Assembly (NCBI GenBank): GCA_017463255.1
Contig: JAFTPP010000034.1
Coordinates: 62,001-126,000, forward strand
Direction: 5' to 3'
Source of the DNA: Lachnospiraceae bacterium
GTDB lineage: Bacteria > Bacillota > Clostridia > Lachnospirales > Lachnospiraceae
DNA: 64,000 nt
Shown here: piece after piece, positions 34,657 through 43,713 of the stretch
Numbering within the stretch: position 1 is the first letter of the stretch
Layout: every line of letters begins with the position of its first letter
Made by a program: the position numbers and the translations under genes
The notes under the pieces: model-generated
Database searches by the model: none
Seen by the model: only the letters and a program-made list of their open reading frames with translations
What the model was told of the DNA's origin: nothing

Positions 34657-36951
34657 TTAATAATTTTCCTGTATGTACATGAATACACGGTTCTGGATTA
34701 CATCCGCAACATCCTTGGCAGATTTTGCCCCTTCAAAATAATATGTTGCTTCTTCTTGAATAATCTCAAAAACCTGTTCATCATAGACAGAAACAGCAAA
34801 TGTATCAAGACTACGGATTAATGCATCTAACTCATCAATTTCTTCCTTGGTTGCTGCATATATCTCAAAATTCACGCCATTCCAACCCCAAGTAGTGTGC
34901 GGTTCTTCTACTTTCTCACCATTCTCATCAGTATAATAGATTACTTCCATGGCTTTATCGTATTTTTCCTGCAATACAGATTCTAATACAGGGAATCCCA
35001 TCCACTGGTCACGCTGGTAATCCTCCTGCAAGAGTGTTTTCATAAACTCCCACGCAATATCTTTATTATCTGATTTTGAACAAATACCAAGAAGCTCTGA
35101 GCCACTTGTAATCATATTACCATTTCCGCTTGTTGTAGGATAACCGATGCAAGTCATATCTCCTCCAAACATAAGGTTATATAACTGATATTCCTCAACC
35201 TCCCATATCTGAGTGGTTAAAAGTAATAATGCATCTCTGGCAATCTTACTCGGCTCACTTTCATCATCCTCATTATATTCGCTCTCCATAGGGAAACGGT
35301 TGGCAAACTCTAAAAGATTAACAAAATTATCCGAGTTAAAATAACATTCTCCGGTTTCCGTATTATAAAAATCACCGATACTATACATAATCATACTATA
35401 TAATATCATCTCTTTTGTGGCATAAGGCAAAATTTCTGTTCCCGCAGGCACGGAATCTGCTAAGGCCACCATATCTTTAATAGTCCATCCTGCCTCATTA
35501 CCCACGAACTTCGGTTTACCTATCATAGTATTAATTGAAAAACTGGTTACTAAAGAAATCAGCTTTCCATCCACCTTATATGATGTTAATACATTAGATA
35601 CGTAATCATCAAGGTTAATTTGTGGGTCTTTTTCAAGATATGTGGTTAAATCTTCTAAAGCACCCTTAGAAACCAATGAATTTACATTATCTATAGAAGA
35701 AAAATCCACCATATCCAATACATTTCCGCTAATAATATCATTATTAAACTCTACTATCGCACTTTCATAGTCCTCTAAAGTAATGGCATTCTGGTTGTAT
35801 TCCTTAATTGTAATCTTATATTCAGGATTCTCTTTATTAAATTTTAAAACCTGTTCCTTTAATGCATCACTTGCATAATATGAACCAATCACAACCTCTG
35901 TTACATCAGGAAGAGTTGACTTATCTGTTTTTACAAGACGGATTAAATTAACCGCCTCCCGGTCTCCTTCATAGGATCTTGAAAACAGCATATAATCACC
36001 GTTTTCTAACTCAGCAACTGCCTCTATATTGTTGCTACTGATTCCGCAATCAAGCCAGTTGGCGATGGAAGTCGATGTCTTATCTCCGAAATTATATCCC
36101 ATTAAAGCACTTTCGCCATTATAAATGATGTCATAATTTAATCCCGCAAAAAATGCGCCGTGTAAATTTCCAATGCCTTGATATGCATCGCCAAACTTCA
36201 TATTTTCTGCATCAACAGGACGTATTTCCATTCCGTTCATGCCGTACATACTTGTGTATACTTTACCGTCTTTAGCAACACCTAATCCATCTACCCAGTC
36301 ACTTGCTGTAAGACTAACCTTCTTACTTCCATCCGGGTTTAATACACAAATTACTGAATCCCCTATCTTTAAATGAATATAGCCATCTTTATCTATAGCC
36401 ATATTCTGAATATAACTATTATAAGGATCCTGTTCCTTCATCAGGTCATCCAAATTAAATTTATTAAGCTCTGTCCCTTTTTCATCATACCGGACGATAT
36501 AATATCCCTCATATAATGTCTCGTATGTTATCTTATCATACTGATAAATGGATTCCAAAATCCAGATATTTCCTTCTGAATCCATGTCCATCGCCGCTAT
36601 GTATCCGCCGGCGTCAAGCGTTACAGGAATCTTTGTGGCTTCACCGGTTTCAAAGTCTACCTTTACTAAATGAAAAGTATTTTCTTCAGTACCTTCCTCA
36701 TAACTGTAAACCGAAACTCCGTACAAGCACTTTTTACTATCCATGCGGACCCCGGAAATATATCCGTCTTTTTCAACCTCAATTTTCTGGTAGGATGGAA
36801 CATAAACATATTCTATTCCCTGGTTTTTTCCGGTTCCTTCTGAACCCTTTGAATCTTTGTCGCCTTCTTTTGTATCCTTCCCGCAGGCAGCACATGCAAA
36901 AATCATGCTGATACACAAAAGCGTACATAATAACTTCTTTATTCTTTTCAT
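34657..36951 (-). CDS. Extracellular solute-binding lipoprotein with N-terminal propeller-like domain
   Basis: A 764-residue lipoprotein (signal ending IFACAACGK). Residues 50-350 hold beta-propeller-like repeats (DSEGNIWILES, DKDGYIHLKIGD, AKDGKVYTS). The solute-binding domain starts near EVVIGSYYASDALKEQVLKF. It is a paralogue of 27631-29940. First gene of the operon and presumably the main substrate receptor for the MalFG pair. The added propeller, absent from ordinary binding proteins of about 430 residues, may bind an extended polysaccharide or a partner. Confidence 0.88.
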   Translation of the reverse strand: MKRIKKLLCTLLCISMIFACAACGKDTKEGDKDSKGSEGTGKNQGIEYVYVPSYQKIEVEKDGYISGVRMDSKKCLYGVSVYSYEEGTEENTFHLVKVDFETGEATKIPVTLDAGGYIAAMDMDSEGNIWILESIYQYDKITYETLYEGYYIVRYDEKGTELNKFNLDDLMKEQDPYNSYIQNMAIDKDGYIHLKIGDSVICVLNPDGSKKVSLTASDWVDGLGVAKDGKVYTSMYGMNGMEIRPVDAENMKFGDAYQGIGNLHGAFFAGLNYDIIYNGESALMGYNFGDKTSTSIANWLDCGISSNNIEAVAELENGDYMLFSRSYEGDREAVNLIRLVKTDKSTLPDVTEVVIGSYYASDALKEQVLKFNKENPEYKITIKEYNQNAITLEDYESAIVEFNNDIISGNVLDMVDFSSIDNVNSLVSKGALEDLTTYLEKDPQINLDDYVSNVLTSYKVDGKLISLVTSFSINTMIGKPKFVGNEAGWTIKDMVALADSVPAGTEILPYATKEMILYSMIMYSIGDFYNTETGECYFNSDNFVNLLEFANRFPMESEYNEDDESEPSKIARDALLLLTTQIWEVEEYQLYNLMFGGDMTCIGYPTTSGNGNMITSGSELLGICSKSDNKDIAWEFMKTLLQEDYQRDQWMGFPVLESVLQEKYDKAMEVIYYTDENGEKVEEPHTTWGWNGVNFEIYAATKEEIDELDALIRSLDTFAVSVYDEQVFEIIQEEATYYFEGAKSAKDVADVIQNRVFMYIQENY

Positions 36952-37007
36952 AATTCCCTCTTTCCGGATGCTATTTAAGAAGCATCCCCCTTTTACATGA
37001 TATACTT

Positions 37008-37074
37008 ACTCTACACTCATGTTTCCTCTGCGTCAATAAAATGGAATCTTAAGAATTCTTAAGATTCTCTTAAG
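37008..37074 (-). promoter_or_regulatory. Promoter of hybrid transport operon with phased CTTAAG repeats
   Basis: Minus-strand TTGACG (37031-37036), 17-base spacer, TAGAGT (37008-37013). Three CTTAAG hexamers start at 37048, 37058 and 37069, on one helix face just upstream of the -35, which suggests a dimeric activator. A hairpin GGATGC/GCATCC (36966-36987) lies in the leader. Confidence 0.6.
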
Positions 37075-37077
37075 ACC

Positions 37078-37113
37078 AAAAAAAGACACATTCTCCTTAA
37101 CAGAAAATGTGCC
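37078..37113 (-). terminator. Terminator of the GH5 operon
   Basis: An 11-pair stem (37085-37095 with 37103-37113, G-U pairs included) is followed on the minus strand by seven T. Confidence 0.8.
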
Positions 37114-37130
37114 TTTTAAATCAAATCATT

Positions 37131-39980
37131 TTATTCTTCCTTTTCTTCCTCTGCCTTTGGTTCTTCTTTCTTGGCACCCTTTGCAGGTTTTAAAGAAACA
37201 ACCACGTAAACCACTGTACCAAGTACTACTACCACACCAATCACGATTGCTACGATAGCTACCGTTGATAAGCCTTTCTTAGGAGCTTCGTTGTCATCTG
37301 TGTTGACTTCTGTTGCAGGTTCGTCTGCATCAGGAGTATTGGCAGGTTCGTCTGCCGGTGTTGCCGGTTCACTTGGAGTCACAGGTTCTTCAGGCTGGGC
37401 CGGTACTTCAGGTTCATCCGGAGTCACTTCGGGTTCATCCGGTACAACTACTGCTTCTCCTTCAACAGTAACATTAATTTTTACTGTCTTACCGTTTTCT
37501 GCATACGCTGTAACAGTTGTAGAACCTGCGTTAACACCATATACGGAAATGGTTGCTTCTCCGCTTGTTGCATCTGAAATAACAGCTGTTGAATCAACGC
37601 TTGCAACAGAAGCATCTGCTGCAGCAAAAGTAATCGGCGCTGCTGCGTCTGTAGGAGTAACCTGAACGGTAATATCCTGTGTTTCACCTGCTGTAACAGT
37701 AATGTCTTTGGTTTCCGTCTTTAATGACTCAACCTCAATTGATTGTGAAGCTGTTGCATCTGCCTCCACAAATACCATGTTAGATAATGTAAAGGTTACT
37801 GTTACTTCAGTAGGTGTTGTAGGGCAACCGATATTTAATACATGATTGCTTACCTGTACTTCTTTTACCTGAGAGCCGTCCCATGAGTTGAACGGATCGT
37901 TTGTATCAAAAATGCCGGAAGCTTTTAATGCAGATTTCGGAGCTTCCTGAGTAATGGTCATTTTTGTATCATTTACATAAATCTCGTCAAACATAATATC
38001 GCATGATGCTAACGGAGATTTCTTTGCAAGACCTTCTGTAACGTCCTGATCCTTAATGTAAATTGCGGTTAAGTTTAATAAGCCGCTTACACCCAAGTCT
38101 TTTGCTGTCTGGGATAAATCTGTTTCACAATTAAATTTAACAGTGTACTGACCTTCTCCCGTAACAGTAATCGGTTCACCTACTTCATTAGAAAAATAGC
38201 TTAAAGCTTCGTCATTATAATATACATTTAATGCAAGTCTGATAGATGCATCCAATACCGGTGCGGATACGCTTACCTTAACTGTCTTACTAAGACCTGT
38301 TGAAGCAGTAACCGTAATATATGTAACACCTACACTCTTTCCCACAACCTTACCGGTTGATGAGACAGTTGCTACAGCCTCGTTAGAAGACTGATAGGTT
38401 AAATAAGCATCTGTATTTTCAGGAGCCATTCCTGCATTTAAGAAGAAATATTTTTCTGTCTCTACTGCGTAAGAATCCTTTAATCCTGTAATTTCTGTAC
38501 AAGGAGCTTCAGAAGATTGTGGCAATACAACTACTGTAAAGTCTTTTGCATAGCTTCCGCTCTGTGAATATGCATGAATGGTGGTAACACCGATTCCTTT
38601 TGCACGTACAAATCCGTTGTATACGGTTGCTACATCTGTATCATCTGTAGACCAGAGCAATACATCGTTGGTATTTTCCGGTGCTACCGTTGCATCAATC
38701 TTTACATTTCCGCCAACTGCAAGTGTTATATCACTTACGCTGTATGTAACATCTGTAATAGATACTATTTCAGGTGATAATGCGATATCTGTTAAATCAT
38801 CGCTTCCGCTAATGAATAAACCACGCATAATCGCGTCAGTTACTTCCTTATCAATGGTTTCACCTGTATTACGGTCAATCAATGTATAACTATAATCTGC
38901 AGGATCCGCAGTTCTGTCATACCAGCCCTGATCCCAATATACCGGTACAACGCCGTACATCTGACCTAATCTGTTTACAACTTCCACGTGATATGCTCTG
39001 TCAGCCGGGTTATTTTTATTAATACATCCATATTCACCCATGATTACAGGAATACCCTTAGAAGTAAACTTGTCATAAAGCTTTACAAAATCTCTCTGAA
39101 GAGCTTCTGCTGACTGAAGTCCCCATGTGGTAAGACCCATATTTTCAAGCATACCAAAGGTCCAGTCATAGTAGTGAACTGCAACAAAAAGTCTGTTGGC
39201 TACTGTATCCTTAGGAATATCAAACCCTACTTCTTCTTTTGTAGAGTTTTCAATATTAGTATAACGTCCCGGAACTGATAACCATCTTTCGGCATTATTA
39301 GAACCTGTTGCACGTACAGTATCAACAAAGATCTGGTTTAAATCCATGATTCTCTGGGTATCTAAGATGATGCCGTCCATGGAATCGCTTGGTCCTACAA
39401 CCTCATTCATGGATTCGAAAATAACGTGCTCATCATAATCCTTAAAACGCTCTGCAATCTGCTTCCAAACTGCTGCGAATTTTTCCTGCACAGGTCCCTG
39501 ATCCTCGGCGCCAACTCTTAACCATCCGCTCTGTTCTGCACCGTCATGATGAATATTTACAATTACGTACATATCCTGGGATACGCAATAATCTACAATA
39601 TCCTGTACACGGCTCATCCACTTATCATTGATTGCATAACCGTTTTCGTCATCAATCATGGTACCCCATGTTACAGGTACTCTGACAGTGTTAAAACCAT
39701 AATCATGAACAGCGTCGATTAACATTTGCGTTGTTTCTACATTCTGCCATAATGTTTCATTTGGTGTGAATCCTGTATGACCATCCATTGTGTTACCAAG
39801 ATTCCATCCTGCACCCATTTCTGCCACCATTTCATCTGCGCTTAATACACGCATAGGTAACTGACCCTGGGCACTTGTTTCGGCTTCGACTACCATCTTT
39901 GGTGCAGTCCATACACATGCTGCCGTTGCAATACTCATAACTACACTGAGAATACGTCTTCCAAGCTTCCCTTTTCTCAT
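37131..39980 (-). CDS. Surface-anchored GH5 endoglucanase with Big2 domains
   Basis: About 949 residues. A signal peptide (to about 37) precedes a GH5 catalytic domain (about 45-390) with GWNLGNTMDG, VRVPVTWG, VIVNIHHDG, the acid/base Glu in FESMNEV and the nucleophile Glu in IMGEYGCI. Two bacterial Ig-like (Big2) domains follow, then a beta-rich segment of about 170 residues that may bind carbohydrate, a third Ig-like domain, a Pro/Glu/Thr linker, one membrane helix (VAIVAIVIGVVVVLGTVVYV) and a Lys/Glu tail. Likely a cell-bound beta-1,4-glucanase. The ATG at 39980 has GGAGG 8 bases upstream. It follows a solute-binding protein gene by about 23 bases. Confidence 0.93.
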   Translation of the reverse strand: MRKGKLGRRILSVVMSIATAACVWTAPKMVVEAETSAQGQLPMRVLSADEMVAEMGAGWNLGNTMDGHTGFTPNETLWQNVETTQMLIDAVHDYGFNTVRVPVTWGTMIDDENGYAINDKWMSRVQDIVDYCVSQDMYVIVNIHHDGAEQSGWLRVGAEDQGPVQEKFAAVWKQIAERFKDYDEHVIFESMNEVVGPSDSMDGIILDTQRIMDLNQIFVDTVRATGSNNAERWLSVPGRYTNIENSTKEEVGFDIPKDTVANRLFVAVHYYDWTFGMLENMGLTTWGLQSAEALQRDFVKLYDKFTSKGIPVIMGEYGCINKNNPADRAYHVEVVNRLGQMYGVVPVYWDQGWYDRTADPADYSYTLIDRNTGETIDKEVTDAIMRGLFISGSDDLTDIALSPEIVSITDVTYSVSDITLAVGGNVKIDATVAPENTNDVLLWSTDDTDVATVYNGFVRAKGIGVTTIHAYSQSGSYAKDFTVVVLPQSSEAPCTEITGLKDSYAVETEKYFFLNAGMAPENTDAYLTYQSSNEAVATVSSTGKVVGKSVGVTYITVTASTGLSKTVKVSVSAPVLDASIRLALNVYYNDEALSYFSNEVGEPITVTGEGQYTVKFNCETDLSQTAKDLGVSGLLNLTAIYIKDQDVTEGLAKKSPLASCDIMFDEIYVNDTKMTITQEAPKSALKASGIFDTNDPFNSWDGSQVKEVQVSNHVLNIGCPTTPTEVTVTFTLSNMVFVEADATASQSIEVESLKTETKDITVTAGETQDITVQVTPTDAAAPITFAAADASVASVDSTAVISDATSGEATISVYGVNAGSTTVTAYAENGKTVKINVTVEGEAVVVPDEPEVTPDEPEVPAQPEEPVTPSEPATPADEPANTPDADEPATEVNTDDNEAPKKGLSTVAIVAIVIGVVVVLGTVVYVVVSLKPAKGAKKEEPKAEEEKEE

Positions 39981-40003
39981 TATTCTTTCCTCCATAATTA
40001 TAT

Positions 40004-41599
40004 TTATTTATCTGTTTCTGTCTGATATCTTAAATTGGCCTGTCTTGTATAATAAGTAATACACTTATCATAAGGATATTCGGTTGTCCTTAAAATCATT
40101 TCATCAATCAGGTTTTCAAATTCTTCTTCACTCTTAGCGTAAATGACATTCCATGAATAGGAATGAATCATGTTTACCGCCTGATTTCTGGCAAGTGCAG
40201 TTTGCGAATCCATATATTCTGCAACAAAAGTACTTGCCTTTGAAACAACATGTCTATCTGAAAAATCCTGTAAATATTCGCTGTCTTTTTCTAATCCACC
40301 CGTATCCTCGTCGCTCCAAGTCTCATACTCATAGGTAATTCCTTCCAGTTCCGGAATATTACTGTAATCCGTTACCGTAGTACAGGTGAACCGGTTGATG
40401 CCCTGTTCATAAGTGCCACTGTAAGGACTTGGCATTTCAGTGCCGGGATTTTCCATACAGCTTACTCCAAACTCTGTCAGATACGGATACCCATTCTCAT
40501 CATAATCCCATGTTATTCCTTTGGGACCATAATCCGTAGTCAGTTTTCCTTCCACACTAAAAAGATAACTGATTACTTCCATACATTTCTCAGGGTAATG
40601 ACTCTTTGCACCGATTGCCCAGAAAATATCCTCTCCATAAGGGTTACTCTCTTTTGTCAAAGGCCTTGCGTCCGTCGGAAAATAAGAATACATCACATCT
40701 TCACCCGAAAGACTCCCTAACAGTCCGTCAGAACTAAATAAAACCTGACCGTTACTGTATTTATTCACCGCCCTGTCATAGTCCTGTGTCATGGATGCAG
40801 GGTCTAATAAATCCATCCTGTATAAAAAATTTAAAAATCTGAGGGAACGGATATAAATGCCATCCTTATCAAGGCAATCCTGCCACTCTCCCGTTACAGA
40901 ATTATAATACCCTGTTCCTAACTGCTCGTATCCATACATCTGTGCTATGGAAGAGGCAAAAAACAACAATTCATTATCCCAGTCAGCAAAAAGAGAAACG
41001 CCGTAAATATTCTCTTTTCCTTCTTTAAGAGCTGCTTCTTTCATGGTAAGCAAGACCTCTGCATAATCCTCTAAAGTCTGTATTTCAGGATATCCGGCCT
41101 TGGAATAATACTCCCAATTCAGAAAAGCACTATGTCTGTATCCTAAAAAAGAATCCTTCGTATCTGCAATCCCCGAACAAAGGCCATAAACCTTGTCTTC
41201 ATTTAACATAACACATACTTTTTCAAAAGCCTCCGGGTATGTATCATACAAGTTCTGTCCGTAAGTTTGCAGCATGGAAAACTCGTCCCAATCCTGAATC
41301 AGTCCGCTGTTTTTTGCATCCCGGAATGCCGTTGCACCATTTAAAACAATAATGTCTCCCAAATCCTCGGCACTTAACTGTACCATCAGATTTTGCTCCG
41401 TTGCACTTACAAATCGTAGCTTTACATCAAATTTTTCTTCTATCACCTCGGCAAACCAGCCGGTCTGCAAACCTGTATAATCTGAAGTCTGTGCAAACAC
41501 TGTCAAAACAATTTCATCGTTCTTTTTTGACGAGCCGCATCCGCATAAACTACCCAGTATTGCCAGTCCTGTGAAAAGCGATATGATTCTCTTTTTCAT
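40004..41599 (-). CDS. Extracellular solute-binding lipoprotein
   Basis: About 531 residues with lipoprotein signal ending GSLCGCGSS and a family 1 binding domain (VLTVFAQTSDYTGLQTGWFA at the N-terminus). Unlike the other three binding proteins of the window it lacks the N-terminal propeller. Co-transcription with GH5 suggests it collects beta-glucan oligosaccharides released by that enzyme; permeases would have to come from another locus, perhaps the adjacent 27-37 kb operon. The start is uncertain (41599 or 41608); neither has a strong ribosome site. Confidence 0.87.
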   Translation of the reverse strand: MKKRIISLFTGLAILGSLCGCGSSKKNDEIVLTVFAQTSDYTGLQTGWFAEVIEEKFDVKLRFVSATEQNLMVQLSAEDLGDIIVLNGATAFRDAKNSGLIQDWDEFSMLQTYGQNLYDTYPEAFEKVCVMLNEDKVYGLCSGIADTKDSFLGYRHSAFLNWEYYSKAGYPEIQTLEDYAEVLLTMKEAALKEGKENIYGVSLFADWDNELLFFASSIAQMYGYEQLGTGYYNSVTGEWQDCLDKDGIYIRSLRFLNFLYRMDLLDPASMTQDYDRAVNKYSNGQVLFSSDGLLGSLSGEDVMYSYFPTDARPLTKESNPYGEDIFWAIGAKSHYPEKCMEVISYLFSVEGKLTTDYGPKGITWDYDENGYPYLTEFGVSCMENPGTEMPSPYSGTYEQGINRFTCTTVTDYSNIPELEGITYEYETWSDEDTGGLEKDSEYLQDFSDRHVVSKASTFVAEYMDSQTALARNQAVNMIHSYSWNVIYAKSEEEFENLIDEMILRTTEYPYDKCITYYTRQANLRYQTETDK

Positions 41600-41717
41600 G
41601 TATACCATTCCATTCGTCAGTTGATAATATTACTCCCCCAACATACTATTCATTATCAATAATTTCCACCCAAAAATCTACTGACCTAATTATATGTGTT
41701 CTATGTAAAAAATTAAA

Positions 41718-41755
41718 CAAAAAAACTCGTGGATACCAAAAAAGTATCCACGAGT
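41718..41755 (-). terminator. Terminator of the transketolase operon
   Basis: ACTCGTGGATAC (41725-41736) pairs perfectly with GTATCCACGAGT (41744-41755); seven T follow on the minus strand. Confidence 0.92.
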
Positions 41756-41788
41756 TCTGCTTTTGTCATATAAAATATGAATATACTA

Positions 41789-42730
41789 CTATTTTAAGAA
41801 ATCCTTAATCTTAGCGTAAATACCATCTGCATCTAAGCCGTATTTCTTAACAAGTGCTGCTGCTGAACCTGATTCACCAAACACATCGTTCATACCGATT
41901 TTTAAAACCTTGGTCGGATAGTTCTCGCTTAAGCAATCACATACTGCACTGCCAAGTCCGCCGATTACAGAATGTTCTTCTACAGTAACAACTTTTCCTG
42001 TTTCTTTTGCAGCTGCAATGATTAATTCTGTATCAAGAGGTTTGATTGTGTGGATGTTGATTACTTTTGTACTGATACCTTCTGCGTTAAGACGGTCAGC
42101 TGCTTCCATTGCCTCGCTTACACAGATACCTGTTGCAACGATAGTAAGGTCGCTTCCTTCTTTAACAACAACACCCTTACCCATTTCAAATTTATAGTCA
42201 GGTCTGTCATTGATTACAGGTACTGCTGATCTACCAAAACGGATATAAACAGGTCCTACATAATCAAGAGCTGCCTTAACTGCTGCCTTAGCTTCCACAT
42301 CATCTGACGGGCACATAACAACCATGCCCGGAATTGTTCTCATTAATGCAAGGTCTTCGTTACACTGATGGCTTGCACCGTCTTCACCTACAGTAATACC
42401 TGCATGTGTTGCACCGATTTTAACATTTAAATGAGGATATCCAACTGAGTTACGAACCTGCTCATAAGCACGTCCTGCTGCAAACATTGCAAAGCTGCTT
42501 ACGAAAGGAATCTTGCCTGTTGTAGCCATACCTGCTGCAATACCAACCATGTTAGATTCTGCAATACCACAGTCAATATGTCTGTCCGGGAATGCTTTTT
42601 TGAAAACGCCTGTCTTAGTAGCTGCTGCAAGGTCTGCATCAAGTACTACTAAATCCGGATACTGTGAGCCAAGTTCAGCCAAAGCGTTACCATAACTTTC
42701 TCTTGTTGCAATTTTCTTTACTTCTGACAT
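41789..42730 (-). CDS. Transketolase, C-terminal (pyrimidine-binding) subunit
   Basis: A 313-residue subunit of a split transketolase. It contains the pyrimidine-binding domain with the catalytic Glu region DCGIAESNMVGIAAGMA and the C-terminal transketolase domain (VEEHSVIGGLGSAVCDCL). With the N-terminal subunit it transfers two-carbon ketol units in the pentose phosphate pathway using thiamine diphosphate. The gene overlaps the preceding one by 13 bases. Split transketolases are common in clostridia, and a role in pentose metabolism is expected. Confidence 0.95.
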   Translation of the reverse strand: MSEVKKIATRESYGNALAELGSQYPDLVVLDADLAAATKTGVFKKAFPDRHIDCGIAESNMVGIAAGMATTGKIPFVSSFAMFAAGRAYEQVRNSVGYPHLNVKIGATHAGITVGEDGASHQCNEDLALMRTIPGMVVMCPSDDVEAKAAVKAALDYVGPVYIRFGRSAVPVINDRPDYKFEMGKGVVVKEGSDLTIVATGICVSEAMEAADRLNAEGISTKVINIHTIKPLDTELIIAAAKETGKVVTVEEHSVIGGLGSAVCDCLSENYPTKVLKIGMNDVFGESGSAAALVKKYGLDADGIYAKIKDFLK

Positions 42731-43554
42731 AACGCTTCACCTACCTTTTCAAGATCTGCCATAGCTACTGCATACTGCTCATCGTTAGGAGCTGTACCAT
42801 GCCATGATGCCTGGTTTTCCATGAAAGAAACACCTTTACCCTTTAATGTATGTGCAATAATACAAGTAGGCATTCCCTTGGTTTCTCTTGCTTCCTTAAA
42901 TGCTGCACGGATTGCATCAAAATCATGTCCGTCAACATTGATTACATGGAAATTAAATGCTTCAAACTTTTTGTCGATTGGGTATGGAGAACATACATCT
43001 TCAATCTTACCATCAATCTGAAGTCCATTATTATCAACAATAACAACTAAATTATCTAACTTACGGTGTCCGGCAAACATTGCAGCTTCCCAAATCTGGC
43101 CTTCCTGGATTTCACCGTCACCACACAGACAGTATGTACGGAAATCTTTTCCATCCATTTTTGCAGCAAGTGCCATACCAACTGCTGTTGAAAGACCCTG
43201 TCCTAAAGAACCACTGCTCATATCAACGCCCGGTACATGCTGAAGACACGGATGTCCCTGCAAATAAGAACCGAGTTTACGAAGTGTCTTTAAATCTTCC
43301 ACAGGGAAATATCCTCTGTTGGCAAGTGCTGAATAAAGACCCGGAGCAGTATGTCCCTTTGATAATACAAAGCGATCTCTGTCAGGTTTCTTCTGATCTG
43401 CAGGATCAATATTCATTTCTTCAAAGTAAAGGTAAGTAAAAATGTCTGCTGCTGAAAGAGATCCACCCGGATGTCCTGCTTTCGCGCTATGAACAGCTGT
43501 TACGATACCTTTACGAACTTCATTGGCTGTCTTTTGAAGCTCTAAGTTGTTCAT
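42718..43554 (-). CDS. Transketolase, N-terminal (diphosphate-binding) subunit
   Basis: About 278 residues. The thiamine diphosphate-binding domain shows HSAKAGHPGGSLSAADI, DRFVLSKGH and the GDGEIQEGQIWEA...NNGLQ motif (GDG through NN). The ATG at 43554 has GGAGG 9 bases upstream; the longer frame is rejected. It forms the active enzyme with the protein encoded next. Confidence 0.95.
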   Translation of the reverse strand: MNNLELQKTANEVRKGIVTAVHSAKAGHPGGSLSAADIFTYLYFEEMNIDPADQKKPDRDRFVLSKGHTAPGLYSALANRGYFPVEDLKTLRKLGSYLQGHPCLQHVPGVDMSSGSLGQGLSTAVGMALAAKMDGKDFRTYCLCGDGEIQEGQIWEAAMFAGHRKLDNLVVIVDNNGLQIDGKIEDVCSPYPIDKKFEAFNFHVINVDGHDFDAIRAAFKEARETKGMPTCIIAHTLKGKGVSFMENQASWHGTAPNDEQYAVAMADLEKVGEALCQK

Positions 43555-43713
43555 TGTTTTGTTCCTCCATTTTCTTTTTGACACATTCGTGTCATATTAC
43601 TGTTACTTTACCATATTTTACTTCTTTCGTCTATTATGCAAATCCCTAGAAAAATCGTAAAAATCGCATATATTCTATATAAAATTCATAGGATAATAAA
43701 AAATGGGTTTCCT

